Source: Varanus komodoensis
Lineage: Eukaryota; Chordata; Lepidosauria; Squamata; Varanidae
Length of the DNA: 64,000 bases
Assembly: GCF_004798865.1 (NCBI RefSeq)
Contig: NW_025335317.1
Location: 23,390,043-23,454,042 of the forward strand
Direction of reading: 5' to 3'
A program made the translations under genes and the position numbers. Below, piece after piece: positions 61,150-64,000 of this stretch. Positions within the stretch are counted from its first letter, which is position 1. Each line of letters begins with the position of its first letter. Below the pieces are notes generated by a model. It was not told the DNA's origin, did no database searches, and saw only the letters and a program-made list of their open reading frames with translations.

Positions 61150-61915
61150 TGTACAGAAGCCTTTATCTTATGCTGTTCTGTTGGGTTCTATCTGGTCCCC
61201 TGTGCTATTTCAAATCTACATGAAATTGCTGGGAGACACCATCTGGAGCTTTGGAACTGAGGTGCCACCAACATGCTGATGACACTCAGCTTTCTTGTTC
61301 TTTGATGCCTAACATCAAGGAAGCAGCTGATACCCTTAAATGCTGCCTAAGCTCAAGGAGGTTGAATAAATTAAAGCTGGGTGAGAGGGAAATGCTGTTT
61401 GTGAACAGGAAGTCTGGCTCAGAGATCGGGATTGAGGTTGTTCCGAAGGGGTCTCTAGAACTAGGTGGCAGTGGCAAAGAGTGCATTTGCTTTTCAGGAG
61501 CCACCTGCAAACTCTTCTGAGTTGCTCTTATTTGGCAGTGGTTCCCCATGCATTGGATATGCCATTTCATGCAATGGGGCTACTGTTGACGAGTGTCTAG
61601 ATGCTTCAGTTAATGTGAAATGCAGCAGCTATGCTGTTAACCAGCGCATTGCATCAAGAACATGCTACCTTGGGATTGGATGCTCAACACTAGTGGTTGG
61701 GTGCTTTCTAGGCCCCATCTAAGGTGTTGGTTTTAGCCTTTGATGCTCTGAAGCTTTCAGCCATGCTATCTAAGAGACTGCATGTCTCATTACGAATTAG
61801 TCCATTTACTAAGAACAACTCTTTTGAGGACAACATCATTCAAAGAATGCATTTGTCAGTGGCATGTGCTAGGGCTTTCTCCTCTATTGCTTCTGGACCA
61901 TGGAATTCTGTCCCT
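61150..61915 (+). mobile_element. L2 LINE 3' part, sense, in A1CF intron 5
   Basis: LRCHQHADDTQLSCSLMP matches the catalytic block CHQYADDTQLYLS, followed by the decayed ADTLKCCLSSRRLNKLKLGE, MLFVNRKSG (family form: WLQ..RLKLNPGKTEVLLVG). Downstream words such as AAATGCAGCAGCTATGCTG and TATTGCTTCTGGACCATGG fit the 3' end of L2. It is more decayed than the copy in intron 3. Confidence 0.7.
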
Positions 61916-61916
61916 T

Positions 61917-61995
61917 CCATGTGGCACAGTGGTGAGAGTGGGACTTGGGAGACCAGGGTTCCAGTCCCCACACAGCCATGAAGCTCATTCTTCAT
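61917..61995 (+). mobile_element. tRNA-derived SINE head
   Basis: CATGTGGCACAGTGGTGAGA (A-box region) then ACCAGGGTTCCAGTCCCCAC (B box) and AGCCATGAAGCTC, the same type as the SINE at 46943. It abuts the L2 end. Confidence 0.6.
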
Positions 61996-62394
61996 GTATC
62001 CTCCCTCCTGTGCCAGCTGCAGCTCTGAAGTCACATGCACAACTGGGGCATTCTGGGGTGCAGGGAGGGGGAAAGTGAGGCTCCAATAGGTTATGAGGAA
62101 TCTTGGCAGTGCTGCAGTTGATTTCTGGTGAAACTGATGACCCAACTCAGACACCCTCCATTGGATGCCCATATTTCTCTTTATAGAGAAAGTTTATAGA
62201 CTCCAGTGTTAACTTTAGAGTGCCTTGGTGGGGTTGGAGCTGGGGCTCCAAATTTTTCTGTGGCTTTTTATTGGGCATAGGATTGCAGTCTAAAATACAA
62301 TATAATGCAAAATAATAAGCAGCACATAGCTCAGGTGTGTTCTTGGGAGGAAAAGATGGCTGCTTCTTCTATTTAAGGCTGCTTCGCATAGTTG

Positions 62395-63040
62395 CATATA
62401 GTGCCATCAAGTCGTCTCTGAGTTATGGTGACCCTATGAGTGAAAGCTGTCCACAATGTCCATCCATGACATCGATGCTTATCTGTAATAAATTCAAGGC
62501 TGTGGCTTCCTTTATGACCTCAATCCATGTCTTATACCAGTGATGGCAAACGTATGGCACACGTGCCACAGCGGACACACAGAACCCTCTCTGTCTGCAT
62601 GTGAGCCAAGTCACCCCAGCAGCGCCCCAGCAGCCGAGCATCAGATAGAGGGACCATGTGCATGCTCAGAAAGCAGTAGCAGCACCAGGCAATAATGTCA
62701 TGAGCCGCATCTCATTGGCCGCGACTTATCTGAGCTTTCAGATGGCCGGTCAGTGTGCTGCCAAGGATATATGTATATATTTGCTTGGACTGACTGTGAG
62801 GTGCTTTTTCTAAACTAAAACCTCAGTTTTCAGGTTTTATTGCAGTGTTGGCACTTTGCGATAAATAAGTTGGTTTTGGGTTGCCATTTGGGAACTCGGT
62901 CTCCAAAATGTTCACCATCACTGTCTTATACAGTCTTCCTTTCCTTCTGCTTTTCACTTTTCCTAGCATGATTGTCTTCTCCAGTGAGTCTTGCCTTCTC
63001 ATGATGTGTCTGAAGTATGGTAGCTTCTGGTTACTTTAAA
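62395..63040 (-). mobile_element. RTE/BovB-type LINE fragment, antisense, split by a hAT element
   Basis: The + strand reads GTGCCATCAAGTCGTCTCTG, AGTTATGGTGACCCTATGAG, then after the insertion TTCACTTTTCCTAGCATGAT, TGTCTTCTCCAGTGAGTCTT and CTCATGATGTGTCTGAAGTA. This is the reverse complement of the 3' half of a BovB-like RTE LINE as found widely in squamates. The two parts (to 62529 and from 62932) rejoin smoothly once the hAT element and one 8-base target duplicate are left out. It is much diverged. Confidence 0.75.
62538..62923. mobile_element. Non-autonomous hAT transposon (386 bp)
   Basis: Left end CAGTGATGGCAAACG and right end TTCACCATCACTG are inverted repeats. Both sides carry the identical 8-base duplication TCTTATAC (62530-62537 and 62924-62931), the mark of hAT transposition. 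The interior (GGCACTTTGCGATAAATAAG, TGGGTTGCCATTTGGGAAC) has no transposase frame. The ends fit a Charlie-like hAT; the family name is not assigned. Confidence 0.9.
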
Positions 63041-64000
63041 ACAGCTTCCTTGCTGTTGTTTGTTGTTGTCCTTTCCTTTTATTTATTTGTGAAGTTATAG
63101 TGGATTACTTTTGTAATCTACATAAGGAATGGTGCAGTAGATCTTCTAAATAAACAAATAATTAAAAGGAAAGCAAGAAACCCACTGAAACCTACATTAA
63201 GTTAATAGTGCATGCCTAGACAAAGACCACTTTGTTTGTGCAATTCCAGTAGCTTAATTGGCATCTTAGCAGCCTGAACCCTCTAAAGTCATTTCATAAA
63301 ACATTACAGTAGATGTGCTATAGTTGTATTCAGCCATCAAAACAGATTAACAGGCATAAAGCCTCAATCCCACTGCACAGAAGTCAAAGCAAAAATTCTC
63401 CAGTTGCTCATTACCAGGCCAAAGCTAGGAGTAAGAAATACTCCATTGATGGTCACCTTCAGGGCCTGTGCTGCCCTCCCTCCTTATGATTCTCTGACTT
63501 TAAACCAAACATGGGCTAGGTGGCCCATGAATTGAGCAGGAATAGGCAGAAGGTAGATTTCTGGAAGTTGTAGACTTCAACTCCCATTGGTTTTCTGCTA
63601 TCCTGCATCACAGTAGCACCTTGAATACATGTTGTATCTTTACCCCTTCCCTGTTGTAATATTTATGATGACCGCACCTGTCACCAAGGAGAAGCAAGCC
63701 TCCAAAGCAATCCCTGCCTAGTGCGTCCCAGACCCAGTCTTGAAACAGCAGAATATAGATGTCTTGACCAACCCAAAATAAATAAAACCTCCTAAGTTGT
63801 GTTTTTATGTTATGTGATTCTGATCACAATCATACGGCAAGCAAATCATGGATAAATGCTGAATAAGTCAACAAGTCATGCTGTGGGTTGTCATTCCATG
63901 TGAATCTGATCATATTTTGCATTTAAATTAAACCCTGGAACTGTGCCTTATACAGCAAAAATTGCTCTATCGGGCATATTGAACTCCAGTGCCTGTTTCA
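63041..64000. other. A1CF intron 5, nothing recognised
   Basis: A small palindromic-repeat trace (GGAAGTTGTAGACTTCAACT) at about 63560. The next A1CF exon, expected to encode AVERVKKIRDYAFVHF or similar, is not seen up to the right edge. Confidence 0.6.

Overview
The window looks like a vertebrate nuclear chromosome segment from a non-avian reptile, most likely a squamate (lizard or snake). This is an inference from the repeats: decayed CR1/L3, L2 and RTE/BovB-type LINE pieces, several tRNA-derived SINEs, short inverted-repeat DNA transposons and many microsatellites. I found no bacterial-style genes, operons, CRISPR arrays or rRNA. A 100-base run of N at 9138-9237 is an assembly gap. Most open reading frames in the window are chance frames or LINE remnants.

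The only host gene I can support is the 5' half of A1CF (APOBEC1 complementation factor, an RNA-binding cofactor of apoB mRNA editing) on the + strand. Five coding exons are readable: 48463-48561, 49991-50125, 56654-56784, 59745-59983 and 60565-60729. They join in phase to give the first 256 codons: the N-terminal tail, RRM1, RRM2 and the start of RRM3. The remaining exons lie past the right edge. Intron 2 (about 6.5 kb) carries two L2 fragments and a short tandem array of tRNA T-arm-like units. Intron 3 (about 3 kb) is mostly one antisense L2. Intron 5 carries an L2 piece and a hAT element lying inside a BovB-like LINE.

The left 48 kb appears to be intergenic sequence and/or 5' non-coding sequence of A1CF. 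In order it holds: an L3/CR1 fragment (773-1035), a complete 1.1-kb TA-flanked MITE (1486-2588), a SINE remnant, a LINE tail running into the gap, the end of a second copy of the same MITE in opposite orientation (9238-9370), an L3 fragment, a SINE, a CR1 3' end and L2-like tail (12931-13385), a second SINE, two direct copies of an unclassified 543-bp repeat (20185 and 27885) flanking two CR1 pieces, then about 14 kb of mostly featureless sequence with microsatellites and hairpins, an L3 piece (42886) and SINEs (42213, 46943). No retroviral or other virus-derived element was recognised.

No exotic new system is evident. The features most worth a second look are the T-arm-like tandem array in intron 2, the tandem splice acceptor in front of the fourth A1CF coding exon, the CpG-rich duplicated cargo of the MITE, the 543-bp repeat pair and a perfect 20-bp inverted repeat at 18383-18483. 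All family names come from memory of consensus sequences, without database searches.
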